Shown here: positions 1 through 12,050 of the stretch, in pieces
How positions within the stretch are numbered: the first letter of the stretch is position 1
Layout: each line of letters opens with the position of its first letter
Notes under the pieces: model-generated
Databases searched by the model: none
What the model saw: the letters and a program-made list of their open reading frames with translations, nothing else
Told to the model about the DNA's origin: nothing
Assembly (NCBI GenBank): GCA_950106755.1
Contig: OX467091.1
Span: forward strand, 7,953,538 to 8,017,537
Reading direction: 5' to 3'
Source of the DNA: Climacium dendroides
Taxonomy: Eukaryota; Streptophyta; Bryopsida; Hypnales; Climaciaceae
DNA: 64,000 bases
Program-made: the position numbers and the translations under genes

Positions 1-470
1 TGTCAATGAAGTTTCCTTTTGCAATCCCTCTCTAAAATTTGTTCATAAGTTTTGATTGGAATAACTAAATCTCAAACGGATTTTTGGAGATGAAAGATGT
101 ATTGATTTTCCAACTTTTCTTTGTTCAAAGTTCTTAAAAATAAGATGTTTTACTATGCTTAAATGGGGTCTGAAATCCACAATTTGTACTTTAGACTTAA
201 CTATGAGTGGTGGAGCTCTTCCTCCTCCTAATTTAAATATCCCACATGGGTTGCTCTACCTCCTACCACCCTTGTGAATATAAGGAGCTTCCCATTCCCA
301 TTTGAACACAAGGGAAGTTGAGGGTACTTGTCCATCAATTTATCTTGGTTTTAGTGAAGTTTGCTTTACTTGTCTATAGAGATTGGTGAGTTAGCACTTT
401 CAACTTTTCAATGTTGTTTACACAAGAGAATTTTTTTTTTTTTTTTCTGGCTTTTGAGTGGAAGCAAAGC
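1..470. repeat. Dispersed repeat, possibly an LTR-type fragment
   Basis: This stretch shares diagnostic phrases with 23420-23590 and 37960-38400: a run about 'cataactttt...gattggaggctcaaaatctcaaa', then 'gagatgaaag', then 'ttcaaagttctt...ttttactatgc'. Downstream of the shared part it has a TATA-like 'gaatataaggagc' near 275-290 and a T-rich run near 430. That layout would suit the promoter and R/U5 part of an LTR, but no second LTR, primer-binding site, polypurine tract or retroviral-type protein is visible. Only the repeat status is well supported. Confidence 0.3.
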
Positions 471-907
471 AAATTTAAAGAATGGGCTACTGTAACCAGA
501 TGTGATTCAACAAAAAAATGACAGACGCCAGGTAACAGTCAGAGGTCCTCGTTGCGCATCCATCCATGGGGCGAGGCAATCACAGGTGAATTCACTGGGA
601 ACCCCCTCTATTTGCAATAGTTAAAACTCCCTTAGCAGCAAGTGCGAAAGGCCCTTAAGTTAGTACTCTACTGATTTAAATGCCATGGCTTCAAGTTTTC
701 TCCAAATTCTTTGTAGGCTTCTGTGCTATGGTGGCTTTCATTGTCTGCACGCGACACGCATGAGGCTCTTTATTTCGGCTCCTGACCATTCCAGGAAGTC
801 GAGATCGCAAGAAAGTTACGGAAAGACTTGAGGCTGAACTATGAGGGGCATCAACAGGAAGGTACTTGTATTTTTATGTTATAAACAGGGCTTTTTCCCG
901 GCTTTAC
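471..907. other. Low-copy spacer, no gene seen
   Basis: This is moderately GC-rich, apparently single-copy DNA before the first MITE. No reading frame, splice pattern or RNA gene is recognisable. It resembles in composition the segment at 3302-3902, so the two may be one ancestral low-copy stretch later split by the elements between 908 and 3298. Confidence 0.3.
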
Positions 908-1518
908 AGTGCCAGATTGCACCAGAAAAAAATAATTTGGCTAAAAGATGACTAAATCATGAAGTTTTTTGCCATGAAGTGTTTTTTTTTGGCCATGAAG
1001 TGTGTTTTTTTGCTAGAAAGCTTTAAATTATAAAGAAATCTTGGATGAATTTGCTAGATTGTTGATGAAAACAAAATTTTAGATATGTGATATTAAGTGC
1101 TAATGTGATATTTTCTATCCAATATGTGGATGAATGTTGCTAAAATGGAACACTCCTCTAAATCAATCCCTATTTTTGAAGGGAAATTGAATGAGGAGGA
1201 TACCAAAAATGAAGCGCATGACAAGGACAAATCTAAGGTGAATTTCAAGCAGTGTGCAACTCTTTTAACAATATTGTAAAGGTGGCAACTTTAGAAGTGA
1301 ACAATTTTGGATACAATTTTTGTTGCTTTAACTTCTTCTCTAATGTCATTCTTCATGTGCATCAAATGCATTTTGGCATCACCTACATGACACTTTTATC
1401 ACCCTAAACCTTGCATCTTCAAAACTTTGTAATTAATTAATTTACAATGTGTCCAATAATTATGGAACCATTTGCATTTTGATTACCTTACAACATTCTG
1501 TAAGGCCACTTCGGCACT
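908..1518. mobile_element. AGTGCCA-ended MITE, copy 1 (with extra internal sequence)
   Basis: The ends are AGTGCCAGATTGCACCA on the left and CCACTTCGGCACT on the right, an inverted AGTGCC(A/G) pair. The left 245 bp match 14664-14895 and about 18703-18914, including the shared 'gtgatattttctatccaatatg'. The right 25 bp also match those copies. About 330 bp in the middle (roughly 1165-1490) are not in the other copies, so this copy either carries a nested insertion or the others are deleted. No target-site duplication is clear. Confidence 0.55.
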
Positions 1519-1560
1519 TCATAAAAAAAAATGAAAAAACAAAACACACACTGGTTCTAA

Positions 1561-3298
1561 GGGCCGGTTTATACTTGGGGCCGGATTGAGGGCCGGACGG
1601 AACTCTCCAAGTTTGAACCAATAGGAGTGCTCAATTTCTCCAAATCTGGCCCAAGGCGTTTATACTTGGGGCCGGATGGAACTACAACTCATCCTATGTG
1701 TCACCTTAGGTGGCATGGTTTTGGCGCCAAACCATCCGGCCCAAGGGAAGCAATCGGGCCGAGGTTTTTGGTGGCCCGAACTCCCATCTAGGGCCGGATT
1801 GGGGCCAAATTGGGCTCCTCCGTTGGATTGTACAAATCTCCACCGTCTATGAATGTGAATTCTTTTGTTTTCTATTTTGGTGGGTGCTTGTTAATTGTGA
1901 GCTCAAGAAACTTCCACTAATATGCATTGCTAAATTTTTAGAGCTTGATCTGTTGCCAATTATATTTCAGTTTCAGTTTGACGTTGGGAGTACTGTAGTG
2001 GGCTTGGAGCTTTGGAATGGAACTGTACACAGTTTATAATACATTATATAACCTTGTTATAATATAATATATAAATTCATTATAATACATTATATAAACT
2101 TGTTGTAATATAATATATAAATTCATAATAATATAATATATACAATCTTGTTTGTTTGATAAGATGTTTTATAAAATTATTCTTAAGTGAATATGAGATT
2201 TTTAAGCATGTTTGGTTCAATCATTTTTAATTGACTCAACATAAGATGATTATTTTTATTTAGAATTTGGTACTTGTTTATTTGATAGAGCTGTTCTTAA
2301 TTTCTAAATGCCCAAGGTACCAAATTTTGGTGTGAACAATACTTTGAAGTTTAATAAAACTTAACCAAGTTGCTATTCTTAATAGTTTATATAAATTTTA
2401 AAGTCTTTTTTAAATCTAGTTTTAGCATCAAAAATTCAATTTCCAAAATGATTGATTATGATTTATTTATTCAAGATTTTGTACAAGAGTGTCCATCACA
2501 ATCTTGACTTTCATAGTGCTGAGGGCTTTTGGAAATGAGCTTCAAATACACTAGATCTTGGAGAAAAAATCACATTAAAGATTCATTTAAAAAATTGTAG
2601 AATAGATTTTGAAAAGTCATAAATTGATTGGGATTATGCATATTAGGCCCTTTATCCTCATATTTTTTGGTGACTTGATTTGTTTCATATTTTTTAGATT
2701 TTTGTGTAATTAGTTATGAATTTTTTAAAGTTGAAAGGCAATGGGCACTAAAAGTGACCATGTCCTAAAATGTGCTAGTACATTCAATAAAGCAAAATGT
2801 ACCTCTCCGTCATAATCACTCTTAGAGCATGGGGTTTTTTAGAGCAAACTCCCTTATGTATTTATTTTTTTAATTTTAAAGAAAAATCATCATCAATGAA
2901 GTACCTATGTTTTAGCATTAAACATGTTGATTACAAATGCATGTTCTATGTAAGAGGAAAACCAAAACATTAAATTTTTTAGTTTTTAAGTAAATAAATA
3001 AATAAACTTTTTATTTATTTTAAAAATAAAATATATAGGAACAAAATAGAAAAAGAAAAAAAAGAAAAAAAAATCTTTGTTTTTAAAAAGAAAAGAAGAG
3101 AAAGATAAACGTGCATGTTTTTATATTTTTTTTAATTGAGCATTGAGAAAATTCAAGAGCACATGAATTGAAAATTCGGCCCTAGAATCCGGCCCAAGGG
3201 GTTTACATTAATTGGGGCCGGATGGAAAAACCTGGGCCGGATTGAAGGCAAATCCGGCCGGCCTTCCATCCGGCCCAGCCCACAGTATAAACCGGCCC
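1561..3298. mobile_element. PIF/Harbinger-type DNA transposon, non-autonomous, 1.74 kb
   Basis: The terminal inverted repeats read GGGCCGGTTTATACT at 1561 and its complement AGTATAAACCGGCCC ending at 3298. They are flanked by TAA at 1558-1560 and TAA at 3299-3301. A GG-start terminus with a three-base TAA duplication is the PIF/Harbinger signature. Both subterminal regions are studded with GGCCGGA/TCCGGCC motifs (for example 1581-1740, 3174-3270), typical transposase-binding clusters. The AT-rich interior encodes nothing recognisable; the one longer frame (1710-2039) is composed of terminal-repeat sequence. A decayed TTAA-element fragment is nested at about 2297-2670. Confidence 0.85.
2297..2670 (+). 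mobile_element. TTAA-element fragment (family K) nested in the Harbinger element
   Basis: From TTAA at 2297 the sequence follows the insertion at 58922-59467: 'ccaaattttggt', 'caatactttgaag', 'cttggagaaaaaatcacatta' and 'attgggattatgcat'. The left terminus reads TTAATTTCTAAATGCCCAAGG, a decayed form of the TTAACCCCTAAAG end. The right terminus is lost. The fragment must have inserted after, or travelled with, the surrounding element. Confidence 0.6.
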
Positions 3299-3301
3299 TA
3301 A

Positions 3302-3902
3302 CTCCTAACGCTTTTGGAAAATTGTTTGCAGAGGAAACTGATCGCAAAAGTGCAAAAGTTCCCCAACCTGGCCAGGGACTGGCTCTACTACCCCAGACGC
3401 TGTCAGTACTGCACTGTTGATTCATGAATGCCAGATATATTCATAAATGCCAGGCAATCGTGGAGCTGGCCCTGGGGACCTACAGGAAAGGACAGTAATA
3501 AGCTACCCTGCCAGACGGGAGTGTTGGGCTCTTGTTGCACCAGGTGCTGGCGCCAGGGGCCAGCGCTTCTTACGGTGGGAAACACCCAAAACCATCCATA
3601 AGGTAGAACCACCCGCAGTCCCATCAGCAATCAATAGGAGTCTGAAATTCAAAAGAGAGAGGCTGGGACTGATTTCCAAACATGAGTTTTTTGGTTTTGG
3701 TTCTTGTTTTGAAACACGTGGACAGCTCCCATTGATCAAACTATGAGTTCTTGATTTCTGTCCATCAGATCTTCTATTCTTTTCATGAAACATCTGCTTG
3801 GTTTGGAGTGCCAAAGTGAACGAGAAGTAGTCTTTGAACCTGTAAAAGATTGACGGGTGACCTTGGAAATCATCCCTTTTCATTACGGTGTGAATCATTG
3901 GC
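3302..3902. other. Low-copy, GC-richer spacer, no gene call
   Basis: Open frames of 90-131 codons exist on both strands, but they overlap each other, start and stop without splice signals or compositional support, and show no recognisable domain. The stretch is probably unique sequence, possibly an old gene or retroelement remnant. Confidence 0.3.
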
Positions 3903-4873
3903 TTAGCCCTAGAAGGCCCAAGGCAATTTCGGGTATGAAAACGTCCTTGCTTTTCAAGCCTTATAAGTCTATATCTCGCTGAGGTATGAAAATCTCAACC
4001 ATACAATCTTGTAGTGTACATATTGTAGATGATGTGGATCAAATTTGGAGTCATTTGACTGCACGGATTGAAAGATTATAATGTTTTAGTGTTGAAAAAA
4101 GATGCTGAAATTTTCCTAAAAACACATTTGGAGGTGAAATTTGATTTCTAAACCTACTCACATGAAAAAAATTTGAACTAAAATGTGCTTTGAAATCAAC
4201 ATACAAACTCATTGGTGGAAAAAAAATTCATGAAAGTGACTCATTGTATTTGCAAAATGACTTAGAAATGTCAAAAAAATAGCCAAAAAGGGTGCAAAAA
4301 ACACATTTAAGGTTGAACCTACTTCTACTAAAATGCTTCTTAGTCACTCGTTACTTCTTTGATTAACACAAAATTTTAGCCACACAAACTAGGCAAGTAT
4401 GTGCAACTTTCCCAAAAAAAAGGACACAGTATGAAGAAGTAACAATCCGCCGAAGTGCATACTAACCAAAAAATGTTAGGGTTTTGAACTTCGAATTGCT
4501 TCCAAGCATTCAAAACAACCTGGATTGCTATGAAAATTTTACCACAATAACTAGACTTCTAGAGGAACAAAATCCAACAAATTTTTATTGAAAACAAACA
4601 TTGGATGAAGGAGATACAAGCCTTCAAAGTTGCAGCCATCACAATGTAGTGTGTTGAATTCAAATTGAACCTGCGAACTTTGAATGGCTTTCACAAATTC
4701 AATTTGTCTTGGATTGATCTGAAAATTCTCCTACACAGACTAGACTAGTGTGCACAACTTTTCCAACAAGTTTTACTAAATTTGATCATTGGATGCAAAA
4801 GTTACAGCACTTTGAATTGTACTTCCAAACTATAAACGGACAGAATTTGTCCCCTTGGGCAGTCTAGGGTTAA
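3903..4873 (+). mobile_element. TTAA element, family A copy 1
   Basis: The left end is TTAGCCCTAGAAGGCCCAAGG (3903) and the complement of the right end is TTAACCCTAGACTGCCCAAGG (4873). This gives inverted repeats of about 20 bp with a TTAA-type boundary. The interior aligns with 14960-15892, for example the shared 'gctgaaattttcct' and 'ggaggtgaaatttgatttctaaacc'. No coding capacity is seen. The right TTAA at 4870-4873 is also the left boundary of the next element. Confidence 0.75.
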
Positions 4874-5425
4874 CCTTGGAAGTCCCAAGGCCATTTTTTG
4901 GGGGGAAAACCACTCAAAACTACCACTTTTAGTACATTCATCAATGAAAAAAAATAATATTTTTTAGAATCTAATTGTTGGATGTTGTTATACACTTGTC
5001 TTAAATCATGTGATAAATTTTTTTTTGACCGTATGGATTGAAAGATATTAGCATTCAAAATGAAAGAGAAAAAATTCTTTCAAAAAGATGCTATGATTGC
5101 CTACAAAACAAGAAGCTCCATAACTTTCACATCATTAATCCAAATGGAATGATTTAAAGTCCCCCAATTAGAAAAAATATATAATCTATAAGAAAAAAAA
5201 TATTAGAATTTTTATTTTATTTTTTGTGGATTTTTTTTGTTGCCCAGTCTTCCCCATTTTGAGTCCAGGCACCGATTGAAATAAAAATTATATTCCCAGA
5301 AAGCTCATAAGTTTTTCTATCTTTTGAGAAAGTTTTATAAGATTTTTGGTAAAAATTTGAATTCATAGGAGCCCACCCAAAATCCATTTTGTCCCTTGTA
5401 TAGGCAATGGGACTTTAAAGGTTAA
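4870..5425 (-). mobile_element. TTAA element, family D, internally deleted, reverse orientation
   Basis: Termini are TTAACCTTGGAAGTCCCAAGG at 4870 and, read on the other strand, TTAACCTTTAAAGTCCCATTG from 5425. The interior is the reverse complement of parts of the 0.9 kb family D (compare 7232-8137), including 'ccataactttcacatcattaatcc' and 'ggcaccgattgaaata'. It shares its left TTAA with family A copy 1 and its right TTAA with the short element that follows. Confidence 0.75.
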
Positions 5426-5586
5426 AAAATACCAAAAACACTCATTAGAATTCAAACTACTGTACAAGACCTCTCTTTTTCACAACAAATTTTTGAGGAT
5501 GAATAGTTGTATTTCTGTCCTATTAGAAGGATTCCTTGTCATTCATTGGACACCAAACATTTGTGCTAATGTTTAAGGATTAAATG
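5422..5586 (+). mobile_element. TTAA element, family H, short copy
   Basis: It starts at the TTAA closing the previous element and ends at GGATTAA. Interior phrases 'cactcattagaa.tcaaact', 'gaatagttg.atttctgtcct' and 'gtcattcat' match 16896-17124 and 22234-22464. Termini are degraded. Non-coding. Confidence 0.55.
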
Positions 5587-6016
5587 AGTGGTTTGGGGAT
5601 AGTCTATACATTGGACATGGGTTTAAACCAATTTTTGCCTTCCAAGATTCATAGTAATTTCAGTTCAAGCAATAAAATTACTTAATTTTGGCAATCCCTC
5701 CATTTCTATCTTTCTCGCTATCTTTGCACTTGTGCAAATATTTCCTTTGCCTTATTGTATTCCACATCATGTCCACAATTGCATATTTGGTTGGTTATGG
5801 GTGGTTCTACCTTATAAGCAATTCCACATAGTTGGAGTCACCTTTTCCTAAAAATAATATTGTTGAAGTACGAGCATTCAAGTGAAAATTATGAATATTA
5901 AAAAAATAGATTATTTGGATGCGGTATGTAATTTCTATGATTTTCAAAGTGCTACCTATCCAAACTACTGAAACTATTACATAGATGGATCCTAAATCAA
6001 AATCTACAAATTAAAG
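5587..6016. other. AT-rich spacer, nothing recognised
   Basis: No reading frame, repeat partner or element terminus was identified between the two flanking TTAA elements. Confidence 0.3.
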
Positions 6017-6930
6017 TTAACCCCTAAAGTTTTTTGACTATGTTTTCAACAAAAATGCTCTAAAATGCCATTTCTAATACAAGTACCAAGTTTTAGAAAA
6101 AAAAACATTTATGAACACATAAAACCATAGGATCTTGTAGTATGCTGGAAAAAAATTCAGAAATTTCCACCATATAGATTGCAAGATAATAGCATTTGAA
6201 GTGACAAAAATCCTTTTTTGGCCCCTTAAGAAAAAACAATTAGTCGTACTCCACAAGGTCATATCATTATGAAAAAATGTTCAAAACGGTTTTAGTTCTT
6301 TGGATTCATTCTTCAAGGCAAGTTGGCTATATGCTTGAAAAATTTTAGATCATTTGGAATTTTACAACATATAGAAAAATAATAATAAGTAGGAAATTAT
6401 TGAAAATGATTCAAAATACTAAATTGTTAACCATTTAAATATGGAATTGAAAAATGTCAATCCAAATACTTGTAATGTTATAATAAACAATGTACACCTA
6501 ATGATTTTTTTTTCCAAAATAATGAAACTTGAGTTAAATAAGGAACTTCAAAGTTTATTTTAGAGTAGAGATTCCAAAACTATCCATAAACTACCTACAA
6601 CTAAAATTCCTCATAACTTTCATCTCATTAATCAAAATGGAATGATTCAAAGCTTTCCGTGTATATATAAATCTAGAGAACCAATTTCAAATTTTTATTT
6701 CTTTAAAAGTGATTTTAAAGAAGTTTTTTTTGTTGCCCAGATTGTCTGTTCAATGCTGAAAATTATAACCATGCAGTCAAAAGTTATGAAAATTGTTGGG
6801 TCTTAAAGCTACTCCAAAAGCACATGTTGTGTGAAAATTTCAAAAGAATGAAAATAAAAATTTCATTCATAGTGAGCTATTCCAAATTGCTATGTTGCCT
6901 AGAAACACAATTTAGTCCTTTGGAGGTTAA
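6017..6930 (+). mobile_element. TTAA element, family C copy 1 (0.91 kb)
   Basis: It begins TTAACCCCTAAAG at 6017 and ends TCCTTTGGAGGTTAA at 6930. Four further copies are in the window: 15986-16899, 19078-20033 (reverse), 25515-26410 and 32021-32971 (reverse). Shared internal landmarks are 'ttttgactatgtttt', 'aatgatctaaaattttcaagcatg', 'ctcctcataactttcat' and 'accatgtagtcaaaagttatg'. No protein is encoded. Confidence 0.8.
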
Positions 6931-7231
6931 GTATGTGTCCTTCAAATGCGTCAACCAATTAGAGTTAAACATTTGAAGGACACATTAATAAAAGTTTAAG
7001 GATACATTTAGTGTTAGTCTAAGGTACAAGAATGGAAATAGGGATATTTTTGGATGTTTTCACCCTATTATTGTTTTCAATTTGTTGACAATGCTGATTT
7101 TTTTTTTTTTTCTTTTCTTGTAGATAAATGATTCAAGCTTGAATCATTAGTGCACACTTAAGAAGATATTTAGAATTTCAACACATACTATAGAATATGT
7201 TATGATTTATAAATAGATAAACTAACTAGGT
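6931..7231. other. AT-rich spacer, nothing recognised
   Basis: This is 0.3 kb between two TTAA elements. 'tcaagcttgaatcat' near 7130 forms a small palindrome, and nothing else stands out. Confidence 0.3.
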
Positions 7232-8137
7232 TTAACCCCTAAATTACCAAGTGTCCCTCAAGTTTGGGTAGGTTCCTATAACCTCAATTTTTGGTGATTT
7301 TTTTTAAAACTTTCTCAAAAGATAGAAAAACTCATTAGCTTTGTGGAAATATGATTTTCATTTCAATTGGTGCCTAGGACCAAAAGTTATGCCATCTTAA
7401 ACATAATTTTCACTTCATTGTATAGAAAAAGAAATCCACAAAAAATTGAAATAATTTTTAAAAATTCTTTTTATAAATCATATTTTTGTCTACACTTGAA
7501 GCTTTGATTCATTCTATTTGGATTTGTGATGTGAAAGTTATGAACAATCTTGTTCTTCAAACAATCCTAGCATTTTCTTGAAAAAATAACTTATGAGATT
7601 CATTTTTTAATAAAATTTTCACAATTTTTCAAAAAAAGTTGTTTGATAAGGTTAAGTTTGCTTTCAAGAACAATCTCACCATTGGGATTATGGTGTTTCA
7701 ATTCCATCATCTTAATTAGAGCTATTAATAAATTAGTGTTTTATTGAATTTTGGATCTACTTCTACTTAATAATTTTTTAATGAATGAAAATCAAGTTTT
7801 TCTCTTTTTGAATTTTTTTCCCAAATTTCAATTCAAATATTCAACATAAAAAAATTTAACCTCAAATTTAAAAAGGAAATTCAAAGCCAAAAAATCTAGT
7901 CACAAAATGTAGAAAAAAAAAATTGTTTTTTCCACTTTAAATACAAATATTTTACAATTTATGTGGTTAATGTTTTTGAAATTTCTAGTACATATTCCTA
8001 TACTAATCTAGTGTTAGATCTTATGGTTAAATATGCAAAAGAAATATGAAACTTTCAAGAGTTTTACAAATTGAAATTGAAATGGCAGTTTTGAATGGTT
8101 TTTGAAAGAAAAAAGGCCTTGGGACTTTAGGGATTAA
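7232..8137 (+). mobile_element. TTAA element, family D copy 1 (0.9 kb)
   Basis: It begins TTAACCCCTAAATTACC at 7232 and ends GGGACTTTAGGGATTAA at 8137. Other copies or parts are at 24354-25053, 33075-33979 and about 45990-46745 in the same orientation, and at 4870-5425 and 30586-31667 in reverse. The family has recurrent internal text such as 'tttcaattggtgcctagg' and 'gtgatgtgaaagttat'. No coding capacity. Confidence 0.8.
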
Positions 8138-10800
8138 GGTATGTCAACACCTAGCTCTATCTTCTAGTCTTTGAATTATTTATGACTGCATAAGAATTCA
8201 ACCATTCACACATGTATTCTTTTGAATTAGCTAAGCCTAGTTGGCATCTAACATGGTAAATTCATAAAAGCAATGGCATGAAGATATGAATGAACCCTTT
8301 TCAATATATCCAATAGAAATATTGAAAAGTAAAATCCATCAATTATGTAGATTTGCATTTTGTGATAATAGTTTAATGTATATGATCCCCAAAGGTGCCA
8401 TTAAGGAAGCACATGTTATAGTCTTTGTTGAAAAGCACCTCCATTGTTGCTTGAGAATCTACAATAATCATGAGCTTGCATTTACTCTCACAATGCACAT
8501 AGACGAGGAATTGTTGACATTAATATTTTAAATTTTGGGTCATACTCAAGGCACATTGCTCTCAAATCTTTGAAATTCACATAAGGAATTAGTTCACATA
8601 TCTAAATGTTGGATAACTTGTAATGACTCAATTTTTACAGAACCAACTCAATAAAAGTATTTCTATAAAAATGTCTCGACCCATCTTTGTTTAGAGATAT
8701 TATATTTTAATAACCAAAGTTACCAAACTCTAGGATTGGCCATACTATTAGAAAAATGTTACAATTTCCTATTATGATTTGTTATAATCTCTCGTATACT
8801 TTTTGACATGAAAGTTGGCATAGCACTATGGCTTAAATAAGCCATTGATTTGATTAGCCAACCATGATATTAAATTACCACCAAGCATTTATAGTTGATC
8901 TCTAGTAATGAACTCTTCTTCTAATTGTTCATAGAAGGAACTTCAGTTCGAAGCCTATGTCACAAATATCTTACAACATGATGTTATAACCATAAGCTTA
9001 GTTACTTTGAATATCTTGTAATTTTGCTTGTGTATTGTTGTCAAGCAACCTTCAAGCTATGGTGTTGGAGTCACTAAGGGTTGCGACCACACAAAGCTTC
9101 TTGTTATATTGTACAAACTACTAGTTCACCAATAACATTTCCATGCTAAACATTTTAGTATTCTTGTTGCACAAACTTCTTTTTCGAATAAGAGTCTCTC
9201 CATACATAGTTTTTTGGGGTTCTTATTGCTTATAACAATCACCAATCTATAGTGAAAGTTATACTTAAGACATTAAGTTTTTCAAACATGGAAACTTCAC
9301 AATCATCTCTAAGCAATTAAGTTCAAATTTGTTTTGTATAGACTTAATATACATTTTTTTTCTAGGTTTTCTTTTTGTGACAATAATAACAAGTATTTGT
9401 CAATTGTAGACACCTTGCATACAACAACTAATCTCATACTTTGATGTTGGATGTTATAGGTGCAAGTGAGGCCTATGTCTTCTTGAAGATTCATAGAGTT
9501 TTGAACAAGAATTTTTCTTAAACACTTATACATCCTTTTTGGAGGTATAGGTTGATGGGATTTTATCAAAAATCTTGCTTCTTATTAGAAAGTGTCATTG
9601 GGTCACTTTCTTGAGCTTTAATACATTTTTTCTTGTGACAAATTTTTGTTTTTTTCACATTTACATTGGCTACTATCTTACAATCTAGCTCTTGGAGAGA
9701 CTTGGTGATAAAAATTATAAGATGCATAATGCATAATGCTTCATACTTTTTGAAGAAAAAACTAATTGAAGATGCAATATTATAGTTGAAAAGTTTGGAT
9801 CGGATCAATGTTGTTTTCAAGAGATGTACCAAAAGAATTTTTTTTTACACAAATTTTCATTGAAAAAATAATAACCATAAAAGCTTGGTAGATGACGATG
9901 CAAGATGGGACTAGATGAGACAAATGATACAGACAAAGACGCTAAGTCCTAAAATCATCAATGAGCCCCATAAGGCCTCATTTGACTATGTTCTCCACCT
10001 CATTGAAGACTCCTAGAAAATCTTGAGAACACTATAATTGCCTAATAAAGTTGACATGAGTTGGACAAGCAAATAGTGCCGTTTTAGAAATTGCTAAACC
10101 ATATAGTCGAAATTAGTGATGCCAAGCTAGATTTTTAAAAGTTGTATTCTTTTGAACCGTGTGATTCCATTGAAAACCACATTGTTACAAATACCACCTA
10201 AAATTAGTTGACTTCATCAAAATATTGACAAATTTCATATTTCTTCCAAAATTCTTTTGGCCATTCCATCCATTTTTTTCCTGCAAGTAAATAGATTTTA
10301 TTCATTGTAGAAAACAATACAACTATTGAGAAAGAGGTCTCAATGAGCAAGGAAGAGAAGCCAATTTTATCTAATGTGTATTCATCTTTTTCTTCTTTTC
10401 CTTCCTTTTTCAAAACAATTGTAAGAGTCAGAAGAAAAAGTAGAGTTTAAACTAGAAGCCCCCACATGGATAGTTTGTAATTTTAGAAGATAGAATATCT
10501 TTCTTGAGTACCAAATACTAAGGATTGGCATGAATAACTTAAGTAGGATGTTCATAAATTGACCAATTTCTAAATGCGTTCCTTGTCAATACTAAATAGG
10601 GATATTAAAGGGACTATAAAATTAAAGACTTATTGTAGAAAACTATAGATGTTTGAAATATGATGTACAATCCGAAACACATCAATAACTACTGATGTAA
10701 AAAAAGGGAGATATTTATATAGTGTGGTATGTCAATTAAATTATATGGGTCCCCTTAAAACCCCTATTCATTGTAGAAATGAACGACATGCTTCTTGTAA
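8138..10800. other. AT-rich intergenic block, no gene seen
   Basis: Short frames (for example 8286-8531, 9309-9569, 9566-9832, 10204-10413) have no recognisable domain, no flanking splice sites, and base composition indistinguishable from the surroundings. No element ends or repeat partners were found with confidence. The block runs up to the GC-rich promoter zone of the GT47 gene. Confidence 0.4.
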
Positions 10801-10830
10801 AAATCTATTACTGGCATTGATGAGGAGGTT

Positions 10831-10879
10831 TCCATCTTTCCGGTTCTCTCCATCTTTCCGGCTCTCTCCATCTTTCCGG
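10831..10879 (+). repeat. Three tandem copies of an 18-bp unit upstream of the GT47 gene
   Basis: The unit TCCATCTTTCCGGttctc is present at 10831, 10849 and 10867 with a period of 18 bp. It sits at the abrupt change from AT-rich intergenic DNA to the GC-richer promoter and leader region. A cis-regulatory role is possible, but nothing in the sequence proves it. Confidence 0.6.
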
Positions 10880-11547
10880 CAAACGTTCGTGTGTTTCCTC
10901 GATTCCGTCGTCAGCCGGCGCACGTCTTCCTTCTATCAATCGCCAGGAAAAGAAACTTCTCCCTGCGACGCTGCGAGCTTGCGGAACGGAAAATCGGAAA
11001 ATCGGAAAATCGCACTCCGATCCCGGCCCCACCCAAACACTCGTGCAGCCGAGTACGCGGGCATAGATTGAAGAGAGTGTTTCACAGAGAATATATGTTT
11101 CATGGAATCGCTGCGTTTCCATCTTTAGGATGCGCTTCGTCACCATAGCAATTGCCGTTGCCAAATACTTGCTCGCGAAGCCCTCCTACTCAAGTGATTT
11201 GGTTTGAATTCCTGGGGTCTGACCAACTCCGCTTTGGTGGTTTTGAGTTAATTGAGCGGCGCGTTGCATTTGATTTTTTTGAGTATGGTAAGCGGGAATG
11301 TTTAGTTTAGTGTAGTGGAGGCGCGCTTTGTTTGTTGCGACTCTGTCTGCACTGGTGCAGGTTTTTGTCGTTTGTATGAGAGATCAATTGCAGGCACTTC
11401 ATTGCTGGCGAGAAGTCAGCGTCTGACGAAACTGGCGACGGAACTTGCATACCTACTCCGGTACTCTGTTGTCACGGGCGAATCTCGTCGCAGTTCTCGT
11501 GATCTACGTTAGTTTTGTTTGATCGAACGCAGTGACAACCGGTTCAG

Positions 11548-11950
11548 GTAACGTCTTTTACTAGTTAGCTTGAGTACAAAATGACGTAAAGAGAGGTTGA
11601 TAGCAGCGATGGCGGCAGCCCGGCTTACTGCATGCTGCCAGGCGGAGTTCCCGAGACGCGGGGGGGTGTTGGGTGCTGCAGCGGAAGTGGGGCTTCTTTG
11701 ATTGGGGTAGCTGGCGCTAGATAGAAACGGTACGTTGGTCTGATGGGTTTTCTAACTTGAAGAAAGAGTTCTGGGTATCATACTTTGAAAGAGTGTATTG
11801 CGTATCTCTGTCAGCCGCTTTTTTCGAGGATGGGACTGTGAGAGAATGCTTTAGTGACTTGGTCTCTGTGTCTGGCTTGGGCTCAAGGTAGGGCTGTCTG
11901 TCTTGTCGGGTTTCTCGTTTTTTGAAGAGCCTCGTGGTGTTCATGTGCAG
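11548..11950 (+). other. Possible 5'-leader intron of the GT47 gene
   Basis: A good donor (GGTTCAG|GTAACG at 11548) and an acceptor (TTCATGTGCAG| ending at 11950) bracket about 400 bp upstream of the start codon. Leader introns are common in plant genes. There is no transcript evidence here, and several other GT/AG pairs are possible. Confidence 0.3.
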
Positions 11951-12050
11951 AGCGGAAGTCGATTGGTGATGGAAATATAGTGTTCGTGCTGTAAGTAGAA
12001 AATCCTTAGCAATGCAACAGAGGGCACCACTTTTGTTGTGAGGTGTGTGC

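Noticed and set aside
1710..2039. 109-codon frame resembling a small membrane protein
   Set aside because: Its first third is Harbinger terminal-repeat sequence and the rest is AT-rich filler, with no domain or expression signal.
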